Source: Lewinellaceae bacterium (GTDB lineage Bacteria; Bacteroidota; Bacteroidia; Chitinophagales; Saprospiraceae). From it: a stretch of 64,000 nucleotides of DNA. Where the stretch lies: contig JACJYB010000020.1 in assembly GCA_020636355.1 (NCBI GenBank), positions 11,015 through 75,014 on the forward strand, in the 5' to 3' direction. Numbering within the stretch: the stretch's first letter is position 1; every line of letters begins with the position of its first letter. The notes beneath the pieces were generated by a model. The model worked only from the letters and a program-made list of their open reading frames with translations, made no database searches and was not told the origin of the DNA. Made by a program: the position numbers and the translations under genes. Positions 1 to 7,764 of the stretch are shown piece after piece.

Positions 1-145
1 AATGGATTCCCCAAATATCGCCGCTTCCGGTAAAAGCGGGGCCAGCTCCAATGCTCAGTGAATGGTATTTCGACTGACCAAATAAAGCGACTGCAGAAAA
101 AAAATAAATTAGAGCAATCAGTACGTATTTAAGCAGGTAATTCAT
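1..145 (-). CDS. Partial secreted protein, N-terminus only
   Basis: An ATG at 145 on the minus strand opens a frame that runs off the left edge of the window; 48 residues are visible. The first 24 or so form a typical signal peptide: a lysine near the start, a hydrophobic stretch (YVLIALIYFFSAVALF) and a likely cut after FGQ. The mature part begins SKYHSLSIGAGPAF, a short glycine-rich strand of the kind that opens outer-membrane beta-barrel proteins. The barrel assignment is inference from very little sequence. It lies on the same strand as, and downstream of, the DUF5916 gene, separated from it by about 230 bases that contain two short tandem repeats. Confidence 0.55.
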   Translation of the reverse strand, partial: MNYLLKYVLIALIYFFSAVALFGQSKYHSLSIGAGPAFTGSGDIWGIH

Positions 146-246
146 GTATTTGTTTATTACCATAACGGTAAAGCAGGATGCATATTATTTTATATGCCTG
201 CGCCGGTTACCCTGAATTTAGCTTGACTAAAGTCCTGAATTTTTTC

Positions 247-295
247 CTCCATGCTCCATGCTCCTTGCTCCATGACCCATACCCCATGCCCCATG
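247..295. repeat. Heptanucleotide tandem repeat, seven units
   Basis: Seven consecutive 7-base units. The plus-strand consensus is CTCCATG, with degenerate units CTCCTTG, ACCCATA and CCCCATG (twice). Read on the strand of the neighbouring genes, the unit is CATGGAG. It lies in the gap after the DUF5916 gene, next to a separate nonamer array, and is apparently non-coding. Confidence 0.9.
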
Positions 296-302
296 CCTGT
301 CT

Positions 303-374
303 ACCTCTTTTACCTCTTTTACCTCTTTTACCTCTGCTACTTCTTTTACCTCTGCTACCTCTTTTACCTTTGCT
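303..374. repeat. Nonanucleotide tandem repeat, eight units
   Basis: Eight exact-length 9-base units. On the plus strand they are ACCTCTTTT with variants ACCTCTGCT, ACTTCTTTT and ACCTTTGCT. On the sense strand of the upstream gene the units read AAAAGAGGT and AGCAGAGGT. The array starts within 6 bases of the stop codon of the DUF5916 gene (stop at 380-382). The same GTAAAAGA and GTAGCAGAG modules recur after the FtsX-family permease near 57.76-57.91 kb, again directly behind the stop and in the same sense orientation. Confidence 0.9.
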
Positions 375-379
375 ACTTC

Positions 380-2662
380 CTAAATATTCAACCAATAATT
401 CATCTTCAACACCACGGCCCGGTTCTTTGGTCCCCAGTATTCCACGGCATAATTGTCCGTATAGACCAGATAAATATCCGACATAGGCTGGTAGCGCCAT
501 TGGAACCTGCTGTTGATATTAAAATTGTCATCCTGGGTGTTGTATTGTAAAAAGGTAGTCCAGGATAAATTATTGGAGAAATTAATTTCGATGCGAGGCC
601 CGACCAACAATAAATTTTCATTACCGTAATTCGAAGGCAACCGGATGTTATTTTGTTCGAAACTTAAATCGAATTTACCCCAGGGTTGTTTCCGGTAAGA
701 GAACATTAATTGGTATTGTTGCCGCTTTCCATTATAAAATCCACCGGTCGAGATCCCGAATAACGCGGAAAACAGTCTTCGTTGATCTGTCACATAAATG
801 GCTCCGATTGTATTATAGCGGTAAATTCCGGTTGGTAATGGTTCGTCGGTAAATGTAAATGGATATAATAATTGATTGACCTGATGGTTGAATTCCAATA
901 AAAACATGCTGGTATTTTTCCAGCTGATGTTGTAATTCGTTCGGAAGCTGTTTTGAATCAATTCCGATGCCCGGGTGGTCCAGTCCCGCATGTGATTCAA
1001 ATACCAGGTGTGAGAAATAATCTTGCCATTATTTTCCGGGTAATAGGTATAGCTGGCACGGGAAAATAAATGATTAAACCCAAGATGATAGGTGGTGTCC
1101 CGAATCGCATCGTAATGCTCCTGGGTCGGTATAAATCCCAGGTCGGCGTAATAATTATCGCCTACACCGGCCAGGTTGGAATAAATGCTAATGTTGCGGT
1201 TGTCGTACCCCGCACCTATATTGTAAAAGGAGTTGTTTTGGTTACGGATATGATCCGAAAAAGACATTCCATATCCTCCGAATGCTCGCGTACTCCCATC
1301 CTGGGTGACGAAATTAAATTCCATGCCAGCCGTGCGATTGTAATCGTCTGCCAGCAAAGATTTATCGGCATGGCCTTGCCGGTTATGGAAATAGCCGCGC
1401 AGAACCGAGCGCTTGAAAAACTGACGGTGGAGTGCCAGGGAGGTGTAGTTATTACCCGGCTGGTCATTGATCCCCTTGGTCTGCATGTTCATCAGGCCGA
1501 TGCGCAGGTCTTTGTTCAGGTTGCCGCTTAGCCTTAGTCCATATTGGATCGGGATGGTATTTCCATCTTCGTCAAGCCCGATCCGGCGGGAAAAGAATGG
1601 CCGCATGGGCGGAATCCCAAAATCAGAGAACAAGTCGCTGTTCTCCAGGAAAAAGAGCCTTCTCTCCGGGAAGAGCACATCAAAGGTGGTCAGGTTGGTT
1701 ACTTGCTGGTCTACTTCAACCTGGGAGAAATCCGGATTTACGGTAAGGTCCAGATTCAGACTGGAGGTTACGGCTACTTTGGCGTCCACACCCGCATTTA
1801 TACCGGTGGTGGTAGCCTCTCCCTCCTCCACATTATTGTGACTGTTGGCGGAGACGTAAGGGATCACTGAAATATTCGATTTTACCGCCGGCGGTGGTTG
1901 ATCCCAAAGCAACACTCCCGTATAACCGAGATCCATAGAAATGAACTGAACCGGCACAGGGGACCACGTATGCCAACTGTTTGAACGAGGTTCACCGCGG
2001 GCAAAATTCAAACCCCAGGTGGTTTGACTACTCTTGTAGCGCAGGATGCGAAAAGGAATGGCCAACTCCACCGTCCAGTGATCGGTTGCCGTTTGGACGG
2101 CAGAAAACCATTTGTTGTCCCAGGCATCATTGATCCCGCTGAAGTTACCGGTACCCCGGCGCATGGTCTGTCCGTTGATCAGCGCATCCGACTGGACATT
2201 GGCAGGATTGACGGCAAAGTTAAAGGCATTGGTCCGTTCATTGACCGGGTCAAGCAGGATAGAAAATGCATCCCCTTCCCAAAAACCAAGATTGTCCCGC
2301 TTAAGACTTTTTATGATGTAATCATCCGGTCCATAACAGATAGCTCCGACGTAAAGGTATTGATCGTCATAGGTAAACCGGACCTCGGTCTGAATATCCT
2401 GAGGAGCCCGTTGGTCGTCCACCGGAAAACTCATCCAGAAATTATCCGCTTTGTCCGCATTTTGCCAGGCAGTTTCATCAAGCGCCCCATCGATGCGGAT
2501 GGGGTCATTGCTGCGTTTGATTTTTAGTTGATATTGTTCCTGAAGGTTGCGGCTGTTTTGCCCGGTTGCCGTAAAGCTGGCACCTATCAAAACATAAATC
2601 AACGCAAATCGCAGGAGGTGAAAGGAATCAGTATGAATTCGAATTGGATTGGAATGGAACAT
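380..2662 (-). CDS. CBM9-like/DUF5916 outer-membrane protein
   Basis: A 760-residue exported protein. Residues 1-35 look like a signal peptide with a long polar start (hydrophobic core LLRFALIYVLIGASFTA, ending TGQ). Residues of about 45-235 match the CBM9-like domain that opens DUF5916 proteins (PIRIDGALDETAW, then a VRFTYDDQYLYVG strand). The rest is the DUF5916 region, rich in alternating aromatic strands and probably an outer-membrane barrel; VDQQVTNLTTFDVLFPERR followed by FFLENSDLF is the family's signature stretch. The molecular function of the family is not established; ligand binding or transport at the outer membrane is inferred. The gene lies 20 bases behind the PIG-L deacetylase gene on the same strand, so the two are probably cotranscribed. 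Short tandem repeats follow immediately after its TAG stop. Confidence 0.85.
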   Translation of the reverse strand: MFHSNPIRIHTDSFHLLRFALIYVLIGASFTATGQNSRNLQEQYQLKIKRSNDPIRIDGALDETAWQNADKADNFWMSFPVDDQRAPQDIQTEVRFTYDDQYLYVGAICYGPDDYIIKSLKRDNLGFWEGDAFSILLDPVNERTNAFNFAVNPANVQSDALINGQTMRRGTGNFSGINDAWDNKWFSAVQTATDHWTVELAIPFRILRYKSSQTTWGLNFARGEPRSNSWHTWSPVPVQFISMDLGYTGVLLWDQPPPAVKSNISVIPYVSANSHNNVEEGEATTTGINAGVDAKVAVTSSLNLDLTVNPDFSQVEVDQQVTNLTTFDVLFPERRLFFLENSDLFSDFGIPPMRPFFSRRIGLDEDGNTIPIQYGLRLSGNLNKDLRIGLMNMQTKGINDQPGNNYTSLALHRQFFKRSVLRGYFHNRQGHADKSLLADDYNRTAGMEFNFVTQDGSTRAFGGYGMSFSDHIRNQNNSFYNIGAGYDNRNISIYSNLAGVGDNYYADLGFIPTQEHYDAIRDTTYHLGFNHLFSRASYTYYPENNGKIISHTWYLNHMRDWTTRASELIQNSFRTNYNISWKNTSMFLLEFNHQVNQLLYPFTFTDEPLPTGIYRYNTIGAIYVTDQRRLFSALFGISTGGFYNGKRQQYQLMFSYRKQPWGKFDLSFEQNNIRLPSNYGNENLLLVGPRIEINFSNNLSWTTFLQYNTQDDNFNINSRFQWRYQPMSDIYLVYTDNYAVEYWGPKNRAVVLKMNYWLNI

Positions 2663-2682
2663 GATCAGGGTGTCGCAATGGT

Positions 2683-3420
2683 TTAAGAAAATCCGAGGCT
2701 CCTGCTTTTGCTGTGGCGTACAAAGGCTTCGGCATAGGCAAATCCCCCTTCCATTCCCCGAAAGACTTCCATCCGGCCATGGTCGTTGGGATAGGACTTT
2801 TCAATAAATTGACTTTTATGAGCAAAACACGCCTGGTGTTTTAATTCGACTACTGTCGTGATATCTACATAATCAGTCGGATTGAAATTGTGGGTCTGGA
2901 TACCGGACATCACCTCATAATAGTACAATGCCGGCTTCTCAGACATCCGCAACCACGCGTCATAGGTGAGTATGGAACAGATGCGGTGATCGCGATGGGA
3001 ATCCATGGGCCAATGGGTTAATAGCAAGTCAGGTGACTGCCCGGAAATAAACGAATAAAAGGTCTCGTAAGCTTCCGCGTTAATCCCGGCTGAGCCATCA
3101 ATTTGCCCTAAAAAGTGGGGTTTAAATCCTAGCAAGGAACTGGCCGTCTCGGCTTCTGCCGTGCGAATTCTTGCTGCTTCCTCATGACCGGTACCTTCGA
3201 TGCCTGCCTCTCCCCGGGTGAGGTAACCCACGATAACATCATGTCCTGCCTTGCTCAACAAAGCAATCAATCCTCCGCAACCGGTCTCGGGGTCATCCGG
3301 ATGAGCCCCGGTCACCAATACCTTTAGGGAGTTTTTTGATTCCTCCTGCAATGCAGTCCATTGCCATAGTGGTAATGCTCCAAAGGAAGCAGCAGCTCTC
3401 AAATAAGATCTCCGGTCCAT
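2683..3420 (-). CDS. PIG-L family zinc-dependent deacetylase
   Basis: A 245-residue protein of the PIG-L/LmbE family, zinc enzymes that usually remove N-acetyl groups from GlcNAc-type substrates. The zinc motif AHPDD sits at residues 39-43 and the second metal cluster HWPMDSHRDH at 136-145. TRGEAG at 69-73 is also typical of the family. The N-terminus (MDRRSYLRAAASFGALPLW) has a paired arginine followed by a hydrophobic segment, so export, possibly by the Tat route, is likely; the motif is not a perfect Tat box. The DUF5916 gene follows after 20 bases on the same strand, suggesting one operon. The substrate cannot be read from sequence. Confidence 0.87.
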   Translation of the reverse strand: MDRRSYLRAAASFGALPLWQWTALQEESKNSLKVLVTGAHPDDPETGCGGLIALLSKAGHDVIVGYLTRGEAGIEGTGHEEAARIRTAEAETASSLLGFKPHFLGQIDGSAGINAEAYETFYSFISGQSPDLLLTHWPMDSHRDHRICSILTYDAWLRMSEKPALYYYEVMSGIQTHNFNPTDYVDITTVVELKHQACFAHKSQFIEKSYPNDHGRMEVFRGMEGGFAYAEAFVRHSKSRSLGFS

Positions 3421-3609
3421 AGTTCAGATTGAATGAACGGGGCCAAAGATAACAATTACCTGGCCCCATATTGTCCGGAAACCTTAATTGAAATCAGCCT
3501 GCACGAAACTTATTTATCCGTGATAAGCACGCGGACAGGACGACCTGCCGGCGAAAGAGCAACAGGGCTGTCTATCAAGACATCCGCTCGCAAATCCGGT
3601 TAAATGACA

Positions 3610-4071
3610 TTAATAGCGACGCAGCTTAAACGTGTATTTGCCCCTTCTGTCTTCCGCTTCAATGGTTAATTTATTCTGATTTAGCCGGCAAATGCTGCCG
3701 AAATAGCAAAAGCTATCTCCCGCAATGAAGTCATCGAAGCACATGTCCAGGAAGAACTCCCATTCGCTGTCGGAGCCATCATCGGTATAATAAACATCTT
3801 TATCGGCATAAATCTGCCAGTCGCCCTGGAAGGTGGCCCGGAGTGAGACATCATCATACAACGCACCATAATTTGGGAAAAACTCGATGATGTCCCCATC
3901 AAATTCATCGGTGATGTTGTCCCGGAATAAGGCATTATCCCGTTTGTAATACACTTTTTCAAATTGCCAACTGCCGATCAGCTTATCTTCTTTACGCCTG
4001 ATTCGAAAATCCTTGGAACAAGCGGTAGCCAGTAAACAGCATGCCAGGAAATAGGTAAAGCTCTTTTTCAT
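3610..4071 (-). CDS. Small lipocalin-like lipoprotein
   Basis: A 153-residue lipoprotein. I chose the ATG at 4071 because it opens a clean lipoprotein signal peptide (MKKSFTYFLACCLLATAC, lipobox LATAC) and has an AAGGA ribosome-binding site 7 bases upstream; a longer in-frame ATG at 4209 gives an implausible N-terminus. After the lipidated cysteine, the motif KLIGSWQFEKVYYKR is the opening strand common in lipocalin-like lipoproteins of Bacteroidota. The centre is very acidic (DDGSDSEWEFFLDMCFDDF) and the end is a basic beta strand. Function is unknown. It faces the DUF5916/PIG-L pair across a 189-base gap, and the small gene at 4233-4460 precedes it on the same strand. Confidence 0.7.
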   Translation of the reverse strand: MKKSFTYFLACCLLATACSKDFRIRRKEDKLIGSWQFEKVYYKRDNALFRDNITDEFDGDIIEFFPNYGALYDDVSLRATFQGDWQIYADKDVYYTDDGSDSEWEFFLDMCFDDFIAGDSFCYFGSICRLNQNKLTIEAEDRRGKYTFKLRRY

Positions 4072-4232
4072 GTTCAGTCCTTTTTGGTTCAAATGATTTA
4101 CCTTAAGATCCATGAAAATTGTGCTTTCCCCTATCCGGAGCGAAAGGTTTAGAAATACCTTAACCGGACCTATTAATACCCTGTTAAGGCAATCACCTGC
4201 ATTGGGCACGCTTTAACACTTCTATTACGGTT

Positions 4233-4460
4233 TTAATAGGTAGATAGGTGTTCTCGGAAAACCTTTTCCAATCCTTCATCTTCCAATAAGAGCTGGATGT
4301 AGCACAGGATTTCCTCTGGAGATTCCCGGATGTTCAGGCGTTTCCGGTATTCCAGATACAGGATCAGTTGCAGCAGTACCCGGTGATAGGCCGGCGCTTT
4401 GTCTATTTCTTTCGGGTCAAATCGGTAGTCGGAGAATTCCTCAAATATGGATGGACGCAT
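4233..4460 (-). CDS. Small hypothetical protein, 75 residues
   Basis: A short ATG-started frame with a plausible soluble, helical composition: acidic start (MRPSIFEEFSDYRFDPKEID), then leucine-rich amphipathic helices (LLQLILYLEYRKRL and IQLLLEDEGLEKVF). No signal peptide or membrane span. I do not recognise a family. It is called as a gene because its composition is protein-like and no better frame overlaps it. It lies between the lipoprotein gene and the divergent TonB-dependent receptor gene, so it probably has its own promoter in the 4460-4640 region. Confidence 0.5.
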   Translation of the reverse strand: MRPSIFEEFSDYRFDPKEIDKAPAYHRVLLQLILYLEYRKRLNIRESPEEILCYIQLLLEDEGLEKVFREHLSTY

Positions 4461-4642
4461 TTTGCATAAAGGTAGAGGGTGTTACCGGGAATTGCAAGAC
4501 ATATGCAAATAAAATCTAATGTTAGGCTGAAGCTCATTTTGAAAAAAACTTGCTGACAATCGCAAAGGAGCAGTGGAACAACAGCTTGCTTGGGATAGAT
4601 CAGGTGCTTCACTATCTTGGGGTTAAAATCCGGCTTGCGATT

Positions 4643-4676
4643 TTGACTTAAGCATAAATATCCTGTCGTACCTTTG
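4643..4676 (+). promoter_or_regulatory. Candidate Bacteroidota promoter, possibly leaderless
   Basis: TTG at 4643-4645 is followed after 23 bases by TACCTTTG at 4669-4676, which fits the published Bacteroidota housekeeping pattern TTG-N(17-23)-TAnnTTTG. The ATG of the TonB-dependent receptor is at 4682, only 5 bases after the -7 box, so a transcript starting at the usual distance would have almost no leader. Confidence 0.4.
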
Positions 4677-4681
4677 AGCAT

Positions 4682-6883
4682 ATGGGACTGAATCGGTTGA
4701 GCATCTTACTGTTATTTCTCTTTGAGGCTGTTTCGTTATCCGGCCAAACGCAACTGCGGGGTGCTATCTACAATGCGAACACCGATAACCCCTTGCCTGG
4801 CGTATTTCTGGTGAGCAGAAATGGTGATACCTTGGCAAGGACCGATACGCTTGGCCTATTTGAATTGATTGTCCCGCCGGATAGTGTATTCCGCGTATGG
4901 AAACCGGGATATCTTGAAGAGCTGATCCGATGGGACGGGCAGCCAGCCCTTACAATTAACATGCAGCCTTTCGCATTTAATCTTGAGGAAATAGAAGTGG
5001 AGGCTTATCTGCCTCGCCAGAGTGCAACCCTTCAACCTCAATTATTGCGTCAGCAAACCATCCTGTCTCTCGATCCGATTTCCATTGAGCGAAGCCTGAA
5101 TACCATTCCCGGAGTATATATGCAGACGGGACAGAACAATACCAATCGCATCACGATCCGGGGTGCAGGTAGTCGTACACTGTTTGGAACCGATAAAGTA
5201 AGGGCTTACTGGAATCATATTCCGCTGACTGATGGAGCAGGGGAGTCAACACTGGAAGACCTGGATTTACAGCTGGCCGATGAGATCAGGGTGTATCGCG
5301 GGCCTACCAGTGCGCTTTTTAATGCAGGCCTGGGTGGCGCCATCCATGTGGTGACCAGTCTGCATTCCGACCGTCCGTTGGAATACCAGGGACAGGCGTT
5401 GGCCGGTTCATTTGGGTTGTGGGGCCTCCGGAACGAGGTGAAATCGCGTGTCGGAGATCATGTCCAGATCAGCTTTAGCCAGGCCCGCCAGGTAAGTAAT
5501 GGATATCGCAACAATCAGTTTTACCGGCGCGATAATCTGGCGACCCTGGGGCAGTGGATTCAGGGAAGGCACGTGCTGCAGTGGATGCTGCAATGGATCG
5601 AAACCAAAGGATTTCTGGCCAGTTCGATTAATGAGAATACGTTTAAAACCAACCCTCAGGAGGCGGCGGCGAACTGGGCGGGTGTCAAAGGATTTGAATA
5701 CTACGTCCGTCTGTTAGGAGGTATTCATTATGCTTATGCCCTGAATCGACGCAACAGTTGGCATGCAGCCGTGTACCAGAACCGTCGGGATGGTTTCGAG
5801 CGGCGTCCTTTTGATACCTATGATGATCTGCATAATTTATTGGGCTGGAGGTCTTTCTGGCAGTACGAAGGTGACCGGATGCATGTCGTCCTTGGGGCGG
5901 AAAGCAGCAGGGAGTCGGTCACCGATAACTATTATGAGACGCTGGAAACCGGTACCGGGCCTTTTTTGAGTACTGATCCGCAGAAGCGCCATCATCTGGA
6001 TGCTTTTGGTCAGTGGAGCTGGAATTATGGAAATTGGGTATTTGCAGCCAGCGGGCAGCTGCAAAAAGTGCATTACCAGTTTGCAGATAATTACGATTTC
6101 CCAGTGGTATTTTCACCTGGACTCCGGATCACCCGGCAGTTACCCAAAGAACAGCAAGTTCATTTGCTGATCAACAAAGGCGTGTCAGTGCCCGGTCCAG
6201 ATGTTGTCCGGAACGAAGACCGGACCCTGATACCCGGATTGTTGCCGGAACAAGGGTGGAATCTCGAGGGCCAGTATGTCTATCATGGACATCAGGGCCT
6301 ACAATTTCAGGCTAATGTCTATTACCTGTGGGTCCGTGACCAGCTGGTTCTGCGGCGACTTACCGAGACCATTTCGAAGGTGATCAATGCTGGCTCCACC
6401 GGGATGTTTGGTATTGAGATTAATGCGAGCTATCCCTTGGTACTGGGTGCGCATACGTTGACCCAGACCATAGCCTACACGTTTGCAGATTACCGGTTCT
6501 TGGATTTTGAAGATGGTGATCATAATTATCGTGGTAACCGGTTGCCAGGTTCACCGCAGCATCGGGTCAATTATCAGTTGGGGTGGGAATACCGGGACCG
6601 GTGGCATGCCCTGGTCCAGTTGATCGCTCAGGATCGCCTGCCATTGCGGGATGATGGCTCGGCCTGGGGAGACGGTTATTTTCTGATGCATCTGAACGCC
6701 GGCTATGCTTTCCAGCTCGGGAAGTGGCAGTTTGATGCATTCGGTCAGGTGGACAACATAACCAATACATTGTATGCATCCATGTTCCTGATCAATGCCG
6801 GTAGTTTTGGTGGGGCGGCTCCGCGCTATTATTATCCGGGGATGCCCAGAAGCGTGCGCGTGGGGTTGCGTTGGAAACTTTGA
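4682..6883 (+). CDS. TonB-dependent outer-membrane receptor
   Basis: A 733-residue receptor for active uptake through the outer membrane, driven by TonB. Residues 1-22 are a signal peptide ending SLSGQ. Residues 23-100 form a carboxypeptidase-regulatory-like domain (LRGAIYNANTDNPLPGVFL), typical of Bacteroidota receptors. The plug follows at about 105-215, with SIERSLNTIPGVYMQTGQN, RITIRGAGSR and the plug end IRVYRGPTSALFNAGLGGAI. The rest is the 22-strand barrel, ending in the aromatic C-terminus RSVRVGLRWKL. The plug style resembles iron-chelate receptors more than SusC, but no ligand can be assigned. A hotdog-fold gene follows after 71 bases. Confidence 0.9.
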   Translation: MGLNRLSILLLFLFEAVSLSGQTQLRGAIYNANTDNPLPGVFLVSRNGDTLARTDTLGLFELIVPPDSVFRVWKPGYLEELIRWDGQPALTINMQPFAFNLEEIEVEAYLPRQSATLQPQLLRQQTILSLDPISIERSLNTIPGVYMQTGQNNTNRITIRGAGSRTLFGTDKVRAYWNHIPLTDGAGESTLEDLDLQLADEIRVYRGPTSALFNAGLGGAIHVVTSLHSDRPLEYQGQALAGSFGLWGLRNEVKSRVGDHVQISFSQARQVSNGYRNNQFYRRDNLATLGQWIQGRHVLQWMLQWIETKGFLASSINENTFKTNPQEAAANWAGVKGFEYYVRLLGGIHYAYALNRRNSWHAAVYQNRRDGFERRPFDTYDDLHNLLGWRSFWQYEGDRMHVVLGAESSRESVTDNYYETLETGTGPFLSTDPQKRHHLDAFGQWSWNYGNWVFAASGQLQKVHYQFADNYDFPVVFSPGLRITRQLPKEQQVHLLINKGVSVPGPDVVRNEDRTLIPGLLPEQGWNLEGQYVYHGHQGLQFQANVYYLWVRDQLVLRRLTETISKVINAGSTGMFGIEINASYPLVLGAHTLTQTIAYTFADYRFLDFEDGDHNYRGNRLPGSPQHRVNYQLGWEYRDRWHALVQLIAQDRLPLRDDGSAWGDGYFLMHLNAGYAFQLGKWQFDAFGQVDNITNTLYASMFLINAGSFGGAAPRYYYPGMPRSVRVGLRWKL

Positions 6884-6954
6884 AGGTCAGCCAAGCAGCT
6901 ATTTCTGAATCAGGTCGCCTGGAACAGCATGCTGCTAAAATGCTCGAGTGATGA

Positions 6955-7446
6955 ATGCCAAAAAAACATACAGAAAAACAACAGCCAATGTCCCATCCAT
7001 TACTTAATCCCTGGAAACGCCGCTGGTATTTTTTAACGAATTTGCCGTCCCTGTGGTTTTGGGGAGTACGCGTGGAAGCGGTTCAGTCCGACCACTGTGT
7101 CATTTATTTACCACACAACTGGCGCAGCAAGAATCCGTTCCGCTCCATCTACTTTTCTGCCCTTTGTGGTGCAGGAGAATTAGCCAGTGGTGTGTTGGCT
7201 CAAACCAAATGCCAATCCAATAATGTATCGATGCTGGTGACGGAAATGGAAGCCAAATTTCACAAGAAAGCAGTCGGTGGCATCCGGTTTCGCTGCGATG
7301 AAGGTTTGCGGATCGCTGCGTCGGTTGATCAGGCCGTAGCTAGTCGGGCACCCCAAACTTGCCGGGTAAAGGTCAGTGGTGAATCTGCCGGACAAATTGC
7401 GGTGGAATTATGGGTAACTTGGTCATTCCGGGCCAGGACCAAATAA
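6955..7446 (+). CDS. DUF4442 hotdog-fold protein
   Basis: A 163-residue protein resembling the DUF4442 family, which belongs to the hotdog (thioesterase-like) superfamily. Family-like stretches include NPWKRRWYFLTNLPSLWF near the start, SKNPFRSIYFSALCGAGELASG in the middle (the long helix of the hotdog), and a C-terminal strand AVELWVTWSFRARTK. Acyl-CoA thioesterase activity is assumed from the fold only. The ATG at 6955 is used; an internal ATG at 6988 (MSHPLLNPW) is about equally good. It follows the receptor gene on the same strand and may be cotranscribed. Confidence 0.7.
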   Translation: MPKKHTEKQQPMSHPLLNPWKRRWYFLTNLPSLWFWGVRVEAVQSDHCVIYLPHNWRSKNPFRSIYFSALCGAGELASGVLAQTKCQSNNVSMLVTEMEAKFHKKAVGGIRFRCDEGLRIAASVDQAVASRAPQTCRVKVSGESAGQIAVELWVTWSFRARTK

Positions 7447-7764
7447 GGTTGTTGACGTAACAATGACGTAACATTCAGAACGGAATCCGAGGCCCATTAC
7501 CAACCGTTTTAGCCACTTATAACTACTTTTCCCGCATAGAATCATAATCTTTCCATTAAACGACGTATAATTGGCGTATTAAATTTTATTTTTTGGCGAA
7601 AAATTGCAGTAGGAAAATAATTTTTTAACAAAATTTTAATCCTTTTCTTTGTTTTGGATAGTAGGTGATAACCAAACGGAATACCCGCTAGACGAAATTT
7701 TGTGAAACAATCTTTTGAGTTGGCCTGCATCTAGTTTGGCAATCAGAAGGTAACCGGAGAGAGC
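7447..7764. other. AT-rich leader region of the xylose locus
   Basis: This 318-base stretch holds no convincing gene. It is markedly AT-rich from about 7540 to 7660, with runs of T and A, and must carry the promoter of xylB. I found no full TTG-N(17-23)-TAnnTTTG match. A shortened box TAGTTTG at 7732-7738 lies about 27 bases before the TTG start codon. No clear xylose-regulator operator was seen, and no regulator gene sits next to the locus. Confidence 0.4.

Noticed and set aside
178..550. Overlapping frames with poly-leucine, tyrosine or glycine-arginine stretches near the left edge
   Set aside because: Produced by the 7- and 9-base repeats; composition is not protein-like, and they overlap the true DUF5916 gene.
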